A stretch of 37,112 bases of DNA, from NCBI RefSeq assembly GCF_000425885.1, contig NZ_AUEH01000019.1, forward strand, positions 14,743-51,854, given 5' to 3'. Source of the stretch: Schleiferilactobacillus harbinensis DSM 16991. GTDB taxonomy: Bacteria; Bacillota; Bacilli; Lactobacillales; Lactobacillaceae. The notes under the pieces were generated by a model that ran no database searches, was not told the DNA's origin, and saw nothing but the letters and a program-made list of their open reading frames with translations. Both the position numbers and the translations under genes were made by a program. Every line of letters begins with the position of its first letter. Position 1 is the first letter of the stretch. This document shows positions 5,355-13,161 of this stretch, one piece after another.

Positions 5355-6569
5355 ATGACGAATCACGCAGTTTCAAAACGAACCGGCAGTACGTTGTTTT
5401 TTCTGCTGGTCATTCTCATTGGGGCTAATTTGCGAACGGTACTCACCACCGTCCCGCCAATTTTGACCAATATTCAACGTTCTTTCCAAATGCCCAGCTG
5501 GTTTCTGGGCAGTCTGACGACGATTCCGCTGATATGTTTCGCCCTGGTGTCGCCGCTGATGAATGGGTTGACGAAGAAATTCGGCGTCATGCCGGTGGTG
5601 ATCACGGCGCTGATTATTTTATCGGTCAGTTCTTTGTTCCGGGTGTATTCATTTCCATTTCTGCTGTTGGGGACTTTACTGATTGGCTGTGCCATTGCTG
5701 TGCTGAATGTGCTGTCGCCAGTATTGGTGGCGGCCCTGTACCCCAATAAAATCGGGATGATGTCCAGTGCATATCTGCTATCGTCCACAATTTTTTCCGC
5801 CGCCTCGGCCGGGTTCAGCGCGCCCTTAGCCAACATCTTGGGCTGGCCGGTGACGCTGCAAGTATTGACCGTCTTTCCAGTAGTGACACTGATCGTGGCC
5901 ATTGCGGTGCGTCTGCTGCCCGGCAGTCAGCAAGCTCTGGCGGCACCCGCGCCGCTACCCGCTCAAACGCCGCCGGCTAAGCCCCAACAACCCGTGTGGC
6001 GGCAACCGCTGGCCTGGGCCTTGACCGGGTTCATGGGCTTGCAGTCTTTGCTGTTTTACACCATCCTGACGTGGCTGCCGACGATTCTGATGAGTCACGG
6101 CTTTTCCCAAAGCAACGCCAGTTTGCTGCTCGGTTTGCTGCAATTGGCCGCCGTTCCGATGGCTTACATATTCCCGAACTTGGCCGGCCGGCAGACTCGC
6201 CAGGCACCGCTGATCTGGGCCATTGGCCTGCTGTTCCTGCTCGGTTTAGGCGGGCTCATGCTGCCAGCGCTGCCGTTAGCCGCGGCCCTGGTGGTCTGCA
6301 TCCTGCTGGGCTTTGCGACTAACGCCGCCTTCACCATGGCCATGTCGCTGTTTTCACTGAAGACCAAGACTCCCCAGGAAACGGCTGCCGTTTCCGGCAT
6401 GGCCCAGGCCATTGGTTATTTGGTGGCCGCTGGCGGGCCGATGCTGGCGGGCTTTCTCCACAGTGTCTGGGGCAGTTGGGCGCCAGTGATGCTCGTGCTG
6501 CTCGTAGTTGCCGCCATCCAGACGTATTGCGGGCTGCTGGTGGACCGGCAAGAAAGTGTGTTTGAATGA
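5355..6569 (+). CDS. CynX/NimT-type MFS transporter (404 aa)
   Basis: ATG 5355 lies five bases after GGAGG (5345-5349). About twelve hydrophobic segments are visible, split by a Pro/Ala/Gln-rich loop near residues 195-220. The first segment ends in GANLRTVLTTVPPIL, a signature of the CynX/NimT branch (members exist for cyanate and for 2-nitroimidazole export), and LLIGCAIAVLNVLSPVLV is the conserved helix 4 region. Substrate is unknown; efflux of a small anion or drug is plausible. It is translationally coupled (ATGA overlap) to the acetyltransferase, suggesting the two act on the same compound. A palindromic operator overlaps its promoter. Confidence 0.88.
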   Translation: MTNHAVSKRTGSTLFFLLVILIGANLRTVLTTVPPILTNIQRSFQMPSWFLGSLTTIPLICFALVSPLMNGLTKKFGVMPVVITALIILSVSSLFRVYSFPFLLLGTLLIGCAIAVLNVLSPVLVAALYPNKIGMMSSAYLLSSTIFSAASAGFSAPLANILGWPVTLQVLTVFPVVTLIVAIAVRLLPGSQQALAAPAPLPAQTPPAKPQQPVWRQPLAWALTGFMGLQSLLFYTILTWLPTILMSHGFSQSNASLLLGLLQLAAVPMAYIFPNLAGRQTRQAPLIWAIGLLFLLGLGGLMLPALPLAAALVVCILLGFATNAAFTMAMSLFSLKTKTPQETAAVSGMAQAIGYLVAAGGPMLAGFLHSVWGSWAPVMLVLLVVAAIQTYCGLLVDRQESVFE

Positions 6570-7423
6570 CCCAAGTCGAAGTTGAACAATTATTGGCCTG
6601 TGTTAGCCAGGCCATGCCGATTTGGCGGACCTACCGCGCCCATCCAGAGCACGCCAAGTTTTATCGGGACACGGCCGGCGAGCCAGTCGGCCTCCTGGTG
6701 TTCACCACTAATGCGTTTCATCCCCACGCCCTGGGGATGGCCGTTTACGCCCCCGCGGCCGACTTGTTTCCCCAGATTTTAGCCGATGCCCAAAAAGAAG
6801 TCCACCGCCAGCACAAAGACCGGCTGGTCACTTGGGAGTACCGGCCGTTCAGTGCCTTCACCGATTGGCTCCTGGCCCAACAGGGATTCGCCGTGTGGCG
6901 GGAAACAGTAATGCCCACGGTGCAGTTGGCCGACATCACGGTATCGGTTGCGCCGAGCGCTGACTTATTGACCTTGGCGGACATTCAAGCTGATCCAGAA
7001 ATACGCACGCAATTACTCGCCATGAGCTTGGCGGATTACCGCCGCGTCCACGCCATCAACCCAATGGCGGACACGACGCCCCAACAGTGGGCGCAGACCG
7101 TCTTCCCCGATGTACTGCCCAGTGCGCCGCTGGCGCTGGTCCGCCAAAACCGCGTTGCCGCATATACCTTTCCCTTCGAAGACGATCCAGGCATATTGAC
7201 CTTCGGCTGGCTGGGAGCGGTCCGCGCTGCCGATCTCTGGCCGCTGCAAGCCGCCCAGATCTGCTGGGCCCGTCAGCAGGGGATGACCGGCCTGAGCGGC
7301 GAGTTCGACAGCACCGATCCGCTGGCGCTGGCCACGTATCGCCATTGGCCGTTTACCCCCGCGCCGGACTACACGATGGTGGGAAAAAACATAACGCTTG
7401 ACGGACTTACTTTTACCCAGTAG
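6566..7423 (+). CDS. GNAT-like N-acetyltransferase (285 aa)
   Basis: The start overlaps the stop of the transporter as ATGA. At 285 residues it is long enough for two GNAT-like halves. An N-terminal half (residues 1-125) runs through AHPEHAKFYRDTAGEPVGLLVFTTN. A C-terminal half (about 150-285) contains the strand segment PLALVRQNRVAAYTF, then GWLGAVRAADLWPLQAAQICWA and YRHWPFTPAPDYTMVGKNI, which resemble the last GNAT strands. The acetyl-CoA pyrophosphate loop is not clear-cut. The substrate is unknown. The promoter of the next unit lies inside its last 27 bases. Confidence 0.7.
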   Translation: MTQVEVEQLLACVSQAMPIWRTYRAHPEHAKFYRDTAGEPVGLLVFTTNAFHPHALGMAVYAPAADLFPQILADAQKEVHRQHKDRLVTWEYRPFSAFTDWLLAQQGFAVWRETVMPTVQLADITVSVAPSADLLTLADIQADPEIRTQLLAMSLADYRRVHAINPMADTTPQQWAQTVFPDVLPSAPLALVRQNRVAAYTFPFEDDPGILTFGWLGAVRAADLWPLQAAQICWARQQGMTGLSGEFDSTDPLALATYRHWPFTPAPDYTMVGKNITLDGLTFTQ

Positions 7424-7426
7424 AAT
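7398..7426 (+). promoter_or_regulatory. Strong promoter of the leader peptide/oligopeptide-binding protein unit
   Basis: TTGACG (7398-7403), a 17-base spacer and TAGAAT (7421-7426). It overlaps the 3' end of the acetyltransferase gene and places the transcript start near 7433, about 30 bases before the leader ATG. Confidence 0.8.
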
Positions 7427-7463
7427 GTGACTTATCAATCAAGAACGAGAGGAGCTGAGTACC

Positions 7464-7553
7464 ATGATCGTCACCACTGCAAACAACTGTATGATGTGTC
7501 TTTCCCGGCGACGGTCAGCGGACTCGGCGGGCATTTTCGCGTTGACGCGATAA
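7464..7553 (+). CDS. Leader peptide with a Cys-Met-Met-Cys run (29 aa)
   Basis: ATG 7464 follows GAGAGGAG (7447-7454) with nine-base spacing, and TAA is at 7551-7553. The peptide has four consecutive sulfur-amino-acid codons at residues 9-12 (TGT ATG ATG TGT), then an Arg-rich stretch (SRRRSADSAG). It is preceded by a near-consensus promoter and followed after 11 bases by a long terminator, with the peptide-binding lipoprotein gene downstream. This is the layout of a transcription-attenuation leader in which stalling at Cys or Met codons would alter terminator formation. The amino-acid-sensing role is inferred from this arrangement. Confidence 0.7.
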   Translation: MIVTTANNCMMCLSRRRSADSAGIFALTR

Positions 7554-7564
7554 TGTCTCCCAAG

Positions 7565-7609
7565 GGCCCATGACTGCCGCCTATTGTGCGGTGGTCATGG
7601 GCCTTTTTG
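7565..7609 (+). terminator. Attenuator/terminator between leader peptide and peptide-binding protein
   Basis: A 17-pair stem (7564-7580 with 7588-7604 region, core GGCCCATGAC/GTCATGGGCC, two G-T pairs) closes a 7-base loop and is followed by TTTTTG. It is about 100 bases upstream of the lipoprotein gene, so without read-through that gene would be silent. Confidence 0.88.
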
Positions 7610-7707
7610 TATTCTCGGAGCAGAAAGGAAGATGGCAATGCGCTGTTGGGCTTGTTGGCAAAGAAGGTTAGAGCACAACAATTAACGACCAGATATGGGA
7701 GGATAAC

Positions 7708-9345
7708 ATGAAATTTTCAAAGATTCTCGGTATTATTTCGATCAGCGCAGCGGCAGTCTTGCTCGCGGCGTGCGGCCAAAGTGCCACCGGCAAAAACGGC
7801 AGTGCAGGCACTGCGAGCCAAGTCGCGACGATTCAGACCAGTTCAGAAATTCAAACTCTGGACCCGGCCCAAGCCACTGACGGCGACAGCTTGACGGCAA
7901 TTTCCAGCAACAATGAAGGCTTGTACCGCTTGGACAAGGACAGCAATCCGATTCCGGGCATCGCCAGTAAGGTAGTGACGCCGACGGATGATGGCAAAAA
8001 ATACGTGATCCCGCTGCGCCATGACGCCAAGTGGGCTAACGGTGATCCTGTCACCGCCCAAGACTTTGTCTATGCCTGGCGGCGGGTCTTGACCCCCAGC
8101 ACAAAAGCATCCTATGCTTACTTATTGGACGGCATTCAAAACGCCGCCGCGATCCGCAACGGCAAGGCCGATCCCAGCACCTTAGGGGTCAAGGCGGTGG
8201 ACAAGTATACCCTGCAGATCGACATGGCCGTCGCCGTGCCGTACCTGCGCGTCCTGTTCGCTTTTCCGACTTTCTTCCCGGTCAATCAACAATTCGTCGA
8301 GAAGCAAAACGGCAAATTCGGTACCTCGGCGGATACGATCCTGGCGAACGGACCGTTTGTCCTGAAGAATTGGAACGGCACGGGCCAGAGCTGGCATTTA
8401 CTGAAGAATAAGACTTATTGGGACGCCAAGACGGTCAAACTGACCCGGCTGAACTTCCAAGTGGTCAAGGAAACGGCCACGGCGTATAACCTGTTCACTT
8501 CCGGCAAGCTGGACGACATCACCCTGACTGGAGATTACGCCCAAAATAATCAAAACAACAAAGATGCCGTTGCCCGGCGCGGTTCGTCCATCCGCTATCT
8601 GCAGGTGAACACGAAGACCAAGGGCTTGGCTAATGCCGATGTCCGCAATGCAATTTCCCAAGTGATCGACCGCAAGAACCTCGCCAATAAGGTCTTGGGC
8701 GATGGCAGTGTACCGCCTCTGGGCATGATTCCCCAGGGCATGTACCAAGACCCTGTCACCAAGAAGGACTTTGCCCAGGAAGCCGGCAACCTCGCGCCAA
8801 CGAATGTGAAGAAGGGCAAGGCCCTCTGGAATTCCGTGAAGGAGAAAGTTGGCGGCAAGCTGAGCATTCGCCTGCTGACAGAGGACGATGATGACGCCAA
8901 GGCCATTGCGGAGTTCATTCAGGGGCAAATTGAAAACAACCTGTCCGGCATTTCCGTTACCCTCACCACGATGCCCCAAAAGGCAGCAGATGCGGCGGCA
9001 CAGCAGGGCAATTTCGACCTGTATTTGAAGAACTGGGGCGCCGATTATCCGGACCCGACCACGTTCCTGGACCTGTTCAAGGGTAATTCCAGTTTCAACT
9101 GGACCAACTGGCACGACAGCCAGTACGACACCGCGCTGGCTGCTGCTGAAGGCGCCGACGCCGGCGACCCGGTCAAGCGGACCAAGGATCTGCAGGCGGC
9201 GCATACGCGGCTGATGGCCGAAAAGCCGGTCATCCCGCTTTTCCAGCGCTATGTCCTGCACTTGAATAATCCCAAGGTGAAGGGCATCGTGTACTTCCCG
9301 ACCAGCTACCATTTTGACTATAAATATACCTACGTGACCAAATAG
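7708..9345 (+). CDS. Oligopeptide ABC transporter substrate-binding lipoprotein, OppA-type (545 aa)
   Basis: ATG 7708 follows GGGAGGA. A lipoprotein signal peptide ends in the lipobox LAAC with Cys22. The mature protein is a full-length SBP_bac_5 domain: SSEIQTLDPAQATDGDS near the start, RHDAKWANGDPVTAQDFVYAWRR around residue 110, and NWGADYPDPTTFLDLF near 445. It would capture extracellular peptides and deliver them to a permease that is not encoded in this window, so it is an orphan binding protein sharing a transporter. Expression appears to be controlled by the leader peptide and attenuator upstream; preference for Cys/Met-containing peptides is a guess from that context. Confidence 0.93.
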   Translation: MKFSKILGIISISAAAVLLAACGQSATGKNGSAGTASQVATIQTSSEIQTLDPAQATDGDSLTAISSNNEGLYRLDKDSNPIPGIASKVVTPTDDGKKYVIPLRHDAKWANGDPVTAQDFVYAWRRVLTPSTKASYAYLLDGIQNAAAIRNGKADPSTLGVKAVDKYTLQIDMAVAVPYLRVLFAFPTFFPVNQQFVEKQNGKFGTSADTILANGPFVLKNWNGTGQSWHLLKNKTYWDAKTVKLTRLNFQVVKETATAYNLFTSGKLDDITLTGDYAQNNQNNKDAVARRGSSIRYLQVNTKTKGLANADVRNAISQVIDRKNLANKVLGDGSVPPLGMIPQGMYQDPVTKKDFAQEAGNLAPTNVKKGKALWNSVKEKVGGKLSIRLLTEDDDDAKAIAEFIQGQIENNLSGISVTLTTMPQKAADAAAQQGNFDLYLKNWGADYPDPTTFLDLFKGNSSFNWTNWHDSQYDTALAAAEGADAGDPVKRTKDLQAAHTRLMAEKPVIPLFQRYVLHLNNPKVKGIVYFPTSYHFDYKYTYVTK

Positions 9346-9353
9346 GGTTTCGG

Positions 9354-9386
9354 CGGTCATCCTCACAGCAGGGGATGGCCGTTTTT
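9354..9386 (+). terminator. Terminator of the peptide-binding protein gene
   Basis: An 11-pair stem (9354-9364 with 9371-9381), loop ACAGCA, then TTTTT. Confidence 0.85.
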
Positions 9387-9415
9387 GATTGTTTTTAACT
9401 GGGGCGAAAATCCGC

Positions 9416-9421
9416 TATAAT
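9416..9421 (+). promoter_or_regulatory. -10 element of the CPBP-like gene
   Basis: A perfect TATAAT, 32 bases before the ATG at 9453. The region 17 bases upstream is T-rich but has no good -35. Confidence 0.45.
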
Positions 9422-9452
9422 ATGACCATTAGACAGTGACGGAGGATACAGT

Positions 9453-10109
9453 ATGGACGAGACGACACAACGCGCGGGTCAGTCGTGGACCCAATTCTTG
9501 ATTATTGGCATTTTATATGGCGGTTTGCTGTGGTACCAGTTCCAGTACGTTTTGGTGAAAAAAGTGACCATGCCGGCGCTGGCCATTTTCGTCGGTGCCG
9601 CCGTGATTTTGGCAATCATTGCCCTCGCCTGGACCCATCATGTCCCAGCGGCGGGCGGCGCCCCATTCTTTGCCAGCCGCGTCTATTGGCCGATGATCGG
9701 CGTGCTGCTGGTGATTACAGCGGTCCGCTTCGGCGCCGCGTATCTTCATTTCCAATCGGATTTTCCAGTCCTGCCGGTCCAACGGGTACTGCGGAACATG
9801 AGCGTCAACAACCGGGCCATCTTCAGCGCCGCCTTCGTGTTCGTCGTGCCCCTGGTGGAACAAACGCTGTTCACTCGGCTTTGGTTCAACGCCCTGTGGA
9901 CTAAACGCCATTATGCGCTGCTGACGATTGCCATCCTTTTGGGCGGCCTCATCCAAGGCGTGCTGGTTTCTCCGGAAGCCGTCATCGGCACTGTTGTAGC
10001 CATCGGGATCGGCTGGTTCATTTCGTTTCTTGGCGGCATCACCCAGAATTTCTGGGCCGCAGTCGTTGTCCAAGCAGTGAGCAATTTCCTGCTGGTGTTT
10101 ATTTATTAA
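9453..10109 (+). CDS. CPBP-like integral membrane protein lacking protease motifs (218 aa)
   Basis: ATG 9453 follows GGAGGA. About six hydrophobic segments are seen, and the order of helices with VVPLVEQTLFTRLWFNALW around residue 133 fits the CPBP (CAAX protease/bacteriocin-processing, Abi) fold. The conserved motif EExxFR has become EQTLFTR, the His of the second motif is replaced (LLGGLIQG), and the final HxxxN reads QAVSN. All catalytic positions therefore appear lost, so a non-proteolytic membrane role is likely. Monocistronic with its own -10 and terminator. Confidence 0.65.
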   Translation: MDETTQRAGQSWTQFLIIGILYGGLLWYQFQYVLVKKVTMPALAIFVGAAVILAIIALAWTHHVPAAGGAPFFASRVYWPMIGVLLVITAVRFGAAYLHFQSDFPVLPVQRVLRNMSVNNRAIFSAAFVFVVPLVEQTLFTRLWFNALWTKRHYALLTIAILLGGLIQGVLVSPEAVIGTVVAIGIGWFISFLGGITQNFWAAVVVQAVSNFLLVFIY

Positions 10110-10110
10110 G

Positions 10111-10152
10111 AAAAAGGGGCAGCCTCTGGTTTCTCACCGGGGCTGCCTTTTT
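10111..10152. terminator. Bidirectional terminator between convergent genes
   Basis: An A5 run, GGCAGCC (10118-10124), loop, GGCTGCC (10141-10147) and a T5 run. It can serve the CPBP-like gene on the plus strand and the WxL operon on the minus strand. Confidence 0.85.
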
Positions 10153-10157
10153 GTGTC

Positions 10158-11737
10158 TCATGGGGCGATGGTCACGGTCCAGGTGAGCTGGGACTGATAC
10201 GTGCCGCCGGGCACCTGGGCAGTTTGGGGAATATACAGCGTGGAATCGGTGCTGAGGGTGGCCGCAAAGTTATCAGTTTGGTTGTGCACCAAAACCGTAT
10301 TCGTGCCGTCCACCGGCACCGCTGCCTGACCGTTAGCCCAGACCAAGTGCAATGTGGGCGTAACGGTGAGGACATCGCCGGTGGTGCGGTTGGTGAACGG
10401 ACTGGCAGCCAATGACAGGGTCCAGTGATCCCCGTCGACGCGGATGAATCCCTGATTTTTGCCATCAAAAGTATTGGTCGGCTGACCAGTGTCGGGTTGA
10501 TAAGCTAGGGTGGTACCGCCAGCGGCGTTCAAGTCCTCCGCTGTCGGCAGCGTGTAGGCGTTGTCGCGGAATAATTGGAAACGCATATTGGGGACGGCCC
10601 GCAGATAGGGCGGCGGGTCGACGACTTGGAGGATGGTGTCATTCGACTGCCATTTCAGTGTATGGCCGCCGCCATCGGTGAAGGTGATTGTCAGCTGTAA
10701 GAAATAGTAAGTGGCAGCGTTATTCGGCACCTTGGTCCAGGAGAAGGTGGCCTGGTTGGTCACTGCGCCAGCAGGCGTAACGGGTTGATAATTACTGTCC
10801 ATCACGGTCCACTGGTAGCTGGGTGTCATCCCGGCGGGAAAGGTCGCAGGATTGAGAGCAGCCGGCGAGTAAGTGAAATTTTCTCGGGCCACGACGGCTT
10901 GCGGCGTTAAACCGCCGACAGTGATGGTGGCAGTGTTTTGCACCGTCGTACCATCAGCATTCTTGGCGGTGATTGAAATGTTGACTGGGAAACCGGCAGG
11001 ATTATTGGCGATCAGGGAATCAGTCAGAGCAGGGATCGCAGAATTATACTGGGTGGCCAGTCCCATTGGGGGCATAATCGTTCCCAGATTGCCACCGCCG
11101 GGGGCATCGTCCAGGCAATTTGAGCGGTGCTGTTGGCGGGGGTGAGACCAGGAGTAATATCCGCGGTTTGACCCCAGAAAATGGTTGGGGTAGTCGTTTG
11201 CGGATTGAGTGCTGTTGCACTAATTGCTTTTGGGGAAATGGATACTTTGACTACGCGACTATAGATTTGGGTGCCATCGGTGTAGATGATCGTGAACTGA
11301 TAGAAATTGATTCCCGCTGTTTGGGCCACCCCAAAATCAGCGGTAATCGTTTCCTTGGGTTCGTTCTGGCTCAACGTAATTTTGGGGCCGGGATTGGTCA
11401 CCCACATCATACTGTTGAGTGCTTGGCGGACGATCACCCGGCTCACACTTTTAGCGCCTGTATGACCCAGCAATGACAGTCCTGACGACATCGTGGTAAG
11501 CATACTGATCCGTAAAGGAACTCCTTGTACCAGGTTGGCATCATTCGGCTGGGCAAGGAATCCATAATTCGTGATCCAGTCGTTGAACAATGGAATTTGG
11601 AATGTCCACCCATCGGCATTAACGGGGTTTTCCGGAGTCGGGGCTGGCGGGTCGGCTGCCTGCACCGGGACAGCGGTCAGGATAAACACCAGCAGGCTCA
11701 AACAAACAGCAAGCCATCGCCATCCTTTTCTACGCAT
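10158..11737 (-). pseudogene. WxL-domain surface protein interrupted by a one-base frameshift
   Basis: Reading begins at ATG 11737 with a signal peptide (WLAVCLSLLVFILTAVPVQA) and runs to about 11105. From 11100 the homologous sequence continues in another frame to 10158, ending in QLTWTVTIAP, the distal WxL motif. At 11100-11104 the minus strand has five C in ATGCCCCCGG; six C would join the frames as MPPGGGNLGTI and give 526 residues. As read, translation stops at 11024. The intact form is a secreted protein with Ig-like strands and a C-terminal WxL cell-wall-binding domain. The start overlaps the LPXTG gene by eight bases. Sequencing error, phase variation and true decay are all possible. 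Confidence 0.85.
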
Positions 11738-12074
11738 GATGGCCGCCCCGCTTTCGCGCCAGAGTGATCAGTCCCAATCCGCTGAGCATGACCAATTCTC
11801 CGCCGATAATCAGCAGCCACGGATCGATCTGCTCCCCGGTCTGGGGAAAGCGGCCCGGCGGGGTATCACCCGGTGTCAGCCTGCCGGCCGGCGTAACGGT
11901 CTGCCAGCCGGGTGGTGCGTTATTGCCAGCGGGCGGTATCTTTTGGCCGGTTGGACTATTGACCACGGTGAACTGGACCGTGCTTTGGTCGGCGCGGGCC
12001 GGATCAGCCAGCAAAAACCACAAGGCGGCACTGGCCACCAGACTGCCAACTGTTTTAACCGTGTTTTGGCGCAT
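11730..12074 (-). CDS. Small LPXTG-type sortase-anchored protein, CscD-like (114 aa)
   Basis: ATG 12074 lies inside the end of the DUF916 gene (20-base overlap) and is preceded by GGGGAG. It has a signal peptide (GSLVASAALWFLLADPARA), a short Pro/Thr-rich stretch, then the sorting signal FPQTGEQ, a hydrophobic segment and a positively charged tail (ARKRGG). Leu at the first motif position is replaced by Phe. Small LPXTG proteins are regular members of WxL/DUF916 clusters (CscD of Lactobacillus plantarum), where they are thought to anchor the complex to peptidoglycan. Confidence 0.85.
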   Translation of the reverse strand: MRQNTVKTVGSLVASAALWFLLADPARADQSTVQFTVVNSPTGQKIPPAGNNAPPGWQTVTPAGRLTPGDTPPGRFPQTGEQIDPWLLIIGGELVMLSGLGLITLARKRGGHHA

Positions 12075-13092
12075 AATGATCGCTCCCCTTTCTATTTCTC
12101 GCTAATAGGCCGATCCAAAAAATGATCATCGCGCCCAAAATGGCGGCGATGGCGGTCAGCCAGGCGGCCCACGCGTTGGTCCGGGCGGGTTGGGCCACGG
12201 TGAGCTGTTGGGCAGCCGCTGCGGATACGGTGAAATTACGACGCAAATGGAAGACCTGGCCCATGGCGCTGGCGGTGAGGATGAGGGTGTACGGCCCCGG
12301 TGTCAAGTGCGTGTCGGCAGGAATGGTCAAATCAAAATTGCTATTGGGAGCCATGGCCCCGTTGATGATTTTTTTCGTATACAATACCCGGTCACTGCCG
12401 GATCTGGTCACCGTCGCTGTGGCGGTCATCCCCCGAAAAAGTTGGGCGGTTTGGTTTTCAACATTGGCTAGAATGGTCGGGACGTGGTTGGTGATCCCCG
12501 GTTTCACGGTACGCAGGGTCAAGGTCACCGGCTGCTGGGCGGCGGGGTCCTGGGCCAAGAGCACGCCGATGGCCATGGCAAAATGGTTTTGCAGGGCGAA
12601 TTGGGTGCCGCTGTCGGCGGCCCTTGTTTCGTCTAGGGCATAGATGCTGCCCAGGATTTGGCCAGTGAGGCCGTCTTTGGGAATGATATATTGGAACGTG
12701 ACGACCTTGCCTTCCCCCGGTTTGAGGGTGACGGTTGCGGGGCGGGAGAAGAGCTGGTTCAGCGTGTATTGGGCGGTGGGGTCTTTGGGCTTGCCCGTGG
12801 GCGTGTAGTTGATCTCCGCACTGCTGCTGGTGGTCGCCGGCGTAGGACTGACCCGAATCGTGCGGGTGCTGGTTTTGCTGATGTTTTGCACCTGGACGCT
12901 GAGGGTAGCCGACTGGCCTGGGGTCACTTTCAAGGCAAAATAGCCCAATTTCAGATTCGTCTGGTTGCGCGGGTAGATTGGCGCAATGTAAAATTCCGCC
13001 CCCGCTGGCGGCGCGGCCGCTTGGACGATTGGGCCGCCAGTGCCGAGTAAAATAAAAAGTAGTAGAAGCAATAACCCGTTGGGTCGTCTCAT
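12055..13092 (-). CDS. DUF916/DUF3324 membrane-anchored surface protein, CscA-like (345 aa)
   Basis: ATG 13092 is chosen because the GGGGG at 13102-13106 has nine-base spacing to it; ATG 13101 would touch the GGGGG. A signal peptide runs through LLLLLLFILLGTGGPIVQA. The DUF916 segment opens with FYIAPIYPRNQTNLKLGYF, continues with VTPGQSATLSVQVQNIS and includes KDGLTGQILGSIYAL. DUF3324 follows to about residue 300. A membrane helix (WLTAIAAILGAMIIFWIGLL) and basic tail close the protein. These proteins bind WxL partners and are proposed to tether them at the membrane; part of the domain is also known as WxLIP. Confidence 0.92.
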   Translation of the reverse strand: MRRPNGLLLLLLFILLGTGGPIVQAAAPPAGAEFYIAPIYPRNQTNLKLGYFALKVTPGQSATLSVQVQNISKTSTRTIRVSPTPATTSSSAEINYTPTGKPKDPTAQYTLNQLFSRPATVTLKPGEGKVVTFQYIIPKDGLTGQILGSIYALDETRAADSGTQFALQNHFAMAIGVLLAQDPAAQQPVTLTLRTVKPGITNHVPTILANVENQTAQLFRGMTATATVTRSGSDRVLYTKKIINGAMAPNSNFDLTIPADTHLTPGPYTLILTASAMGQVFHLRRNFTVSAAAAQQLTVAQPARTNAWAAWLTAIAAILGAMIIFWIGLLARNRKGSDHYAPKHG

Positions 13093-13114
13093 TTTTTTCA
13101 TCCCCCTAAACAAA

Positions 13115-13151
13115 AGTGTCCCTGAAATCGCCAGGCGACTCCGGGGACACT
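13115..13151 (-). terminator. Intercistronic hairpin between WxL and DUF916 genes
   Basis: On the minus strand AGTGTCCC pairs with GGGACACT, with a further inner stem around GTCGCC/GGCGAT, followed by TTTTG. The tail is short, so it is probably a partial terminator or stabiliser giving more WxL mRNA than downstream mRNA. Confidence 0.65.
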
Positions 13152-13161
13152 GCGTCATTCT

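Noticed and set aside
8398-9366. Long antisense frame opposite the peptide-binding lipoprotein
   Set aside because: It is a shadow of a GC-rich gene with clear family motifs on the plus strand.
11095-11110. Programmed ribosomal frameshift in the WxL gene
   Set aside because: No slippery heptamer of the usual type, stimulatory stem or internal ribosome binding site was recognised; a base deletion in the C run explains it better.
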